From NCBI GenBank assembly GCA_018821175.1, contig JAHJMX010000110.1, forward strand, positions 1-14,647: a stretch of DNA of 14,647 nt. The letters are read 5' to 3'. Made by a program: the position numbers and the translations under genes. Positions 13,839 through 14,647 of the stretch are shown here, piece by piece. The notes under the pieces are model-generated. The model worked only from the letters and a program-made list of their open reading frames with translations, did not search any database and was not told the DNA's origin. The DNA is from Patescibacteria group bacterium (GTDB lineage: Bacteria; Patescibacteriota; Gracilibacteria; UBA1369; PNNO01). The stretch's first letter is position 1. Each line of letters opens with the position of its first letter.

Positions 13839-13870
13839 ACTAGGAAGTTTAAAGTTTTAAAAAAACAAAT

Positions 13871-14623
13871 ATGTTAGCACTTTCTACAGATTCACTTAAC
13901 GGGTACGGATTAAATCGTATATTCCAGTTCGCAAAAGAAGCTGGATACGACGGGATTGACCTTGCAATAAGCGAAAGAAATTTCGATTCTCAAAATGCGC
14001 AATATATTAAAAGTTTATCTATACAATATGGACTTCCAATTTTGGCAGTACAATTGCTAGAAGCAACTCCAAAACGAATTCAAGATACTGTAGATCTAGC
14101 GAAAATAGTTGAAACAAAAGTAATTATTATTCAGCCTCCAAGAATCTTGAATTTCAAACAAACTGCATGGCTCAAAAGAGAAGTGCCAAAAATTCGTGCA
14201 AAAGAAAACATTTCTATTGCGCTTGAAAACGCACCAGACGATCTAATTCTTGGAATCATTCCAAAACATGCTATGAACAATCTTGTTGAAATGAAAAAAT
14301 TCAAACATGCAGCGATCGATACAACTCGCATAGCAATAAAAAGACAAGATCTTATCCGTGTTTATAAATCACTTCAAAAATATTTAGTACATATTCACCT
14401 TTCAAATGTAAAAGGATCTAAGCAGTATTATTTGCCAGAAGACGGCATCCTTCCACTTGAAAGTTTCCTTACAAAACTCAGCCAGGATGAATTTCCAGGC
14501 ACAATTTCAATTAAGGTAAATCCTAAGTTTTTAAACGCTGGGGATGATGAAAAATTGTTAAAACATCTAAAGGACACAAAAGAGTTTTATGAAAAATTCT
14601 TTATAAGACCGAGTTTTGCTTGA
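13871..14623 (+). CDS. Sugar phosphate isomerase/epimerase-like TIM-barrel protein
   Basis: 250 residues of the xylose-isomerase-like TIM-barrel superfamily (AP endonuclease family 2 fold), which holds sugar isomerases, epimerases, dehydratases and endonuclease IV. Seen: N-terminal strand LALSTDSL, then AKEAGYDGIDLAI (21-33), the metal-ligand strand ISIALEN with Glu119, AAIDTT with Asp150, VHIHLSN with His176, and LPEDGILPLESFL (188-200), which matches the loop before the last strands. The fourth expected ligand, usually Glu near ISIxxNP (212-218), is Lys215 here, so metal binding may be incomplete. The substrate cannot be told from sequence. It has its own promoter. It is the only gene in the window ending in TGA; an in-frame TAG follows seven codons later. 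Confidence 0.75.
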   Translation: MLALSTDSLNGYGLNRIFQFAKEAGYDGIDLAISERNFDSQNAQYIKSLSIQYGLPILAVQLLEATPKRIQDTVDLAKIVETKVIIIQPPRILNFKQTAWLKREVPKIRAKENISIALENAPDDLILGIIPKHAMNNLVEMKKFKHAAIDTTRIAIKRQDLIRVYKSLQKYLVHIHLSNVKGSKQYYLPEDGILPLESFLTKLSQDEFPGTISIKVNPKFLNAGDDEKLLKHLKDTKEFYEKFFIRPSFA

Positions 14624-14647
14624 CAGCAATACGAAAATAAATAGAAT
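14620..14647 (+). promoter_or_regulatory. Promoter at the right edge for the next gene
   Basis: TTGACA (14620-14625), a 16-base spacer and TAGAAT (14642-14647; five of six). The -35 overlaps the TGA stop of the TIM-barrel gene. The gene it would serve lies beyond the window. Confidence 0.5.

Noticed and set aside
1..14647. tRNA, rRNA, CRISPR array, insertion sequence or prophage
   Set aside because: No cloverleaf, rRNA core sequence, regularly spaced direct repeats, transposase motifs or terminal inverted repeats were seen.

Overview
The window is bacterial chromosome with low G+C and A-rich coding strands. It is densely packed with single-copy housekeeping genes and has no gene-free stretch over 300 bases. 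No Shine-Dalgarno motif is visible before any of the twelve confidently placed starts. Promoters are canonical TTGnnn / TAnnnT pairs, leaders are short, HrcA is reduced, and no gene relies on an in-frame TGA. These traits fit a reduced-genome lineage of the candidate-phyla type (CPR/Patescibacteria; a Peregrinibacteria-like member with the standard code is one guess). The lineage is inferred; no rRNA or tree is available here.

Layout. (1) 1-2043, minus strand: a class II fructose-bisphosphate aldolase (fba) and a class I fructose-1,6-bisphosphatase (fbp, cut by the window edge) form a gluconeogenic operon. Upstream of it sits the terminator of the next unit. (2) 2079-3422, minus: rsmH (16S rRNA m4C1402 methyltransferase) followed by an FtsL-like membrane protein, a tiny remnant of the dcw cell-division cluster. 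(3) 3747-4229, plus: a small membrane exporter whose stop overlaps that of convergent tsaC (4221-4832, minus; tRNA t6A biosynthesis). (4) 4913-5926, plus: gapA, divergent from tsaC with interleaved promoters, ended by a strong terminator. (5) 6094-9608, plus: a heat-shock cluster hrcA-grpE-dnaK with two CIRCE operators. In both, the -10 hexamer is the first six bases of the CIRCE spacer. (6) 9698-12357, plus: an 869-residue protein whose residues ~552-740 read as sigma-70 regions 2.2 to 4.2. In front lies a ~550-residue extension holding a divergent internal duplication, and behind it a ~130-residue tail. It is the most A/T-rich gene here and the best candidate for something undescribed. (7) 12373-13740: serS with its own promoter and a hairpin leader. 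(8) 13809-14623: a xylose-isomerase-like TIM-barrel protein, followed by a perfectly spaced promoter at the window edge.

Functionally the window combines lower glycolysis/gluconeogenesis (fba, fbp, gapA), translation quality (tsaC, serS, rsmH), protein folding (hrcA, grpE, dnaK, with no dnaJ) and a probable unusual transcription factor directly downstream of dnaK but with its own CIRCE-free promoter.
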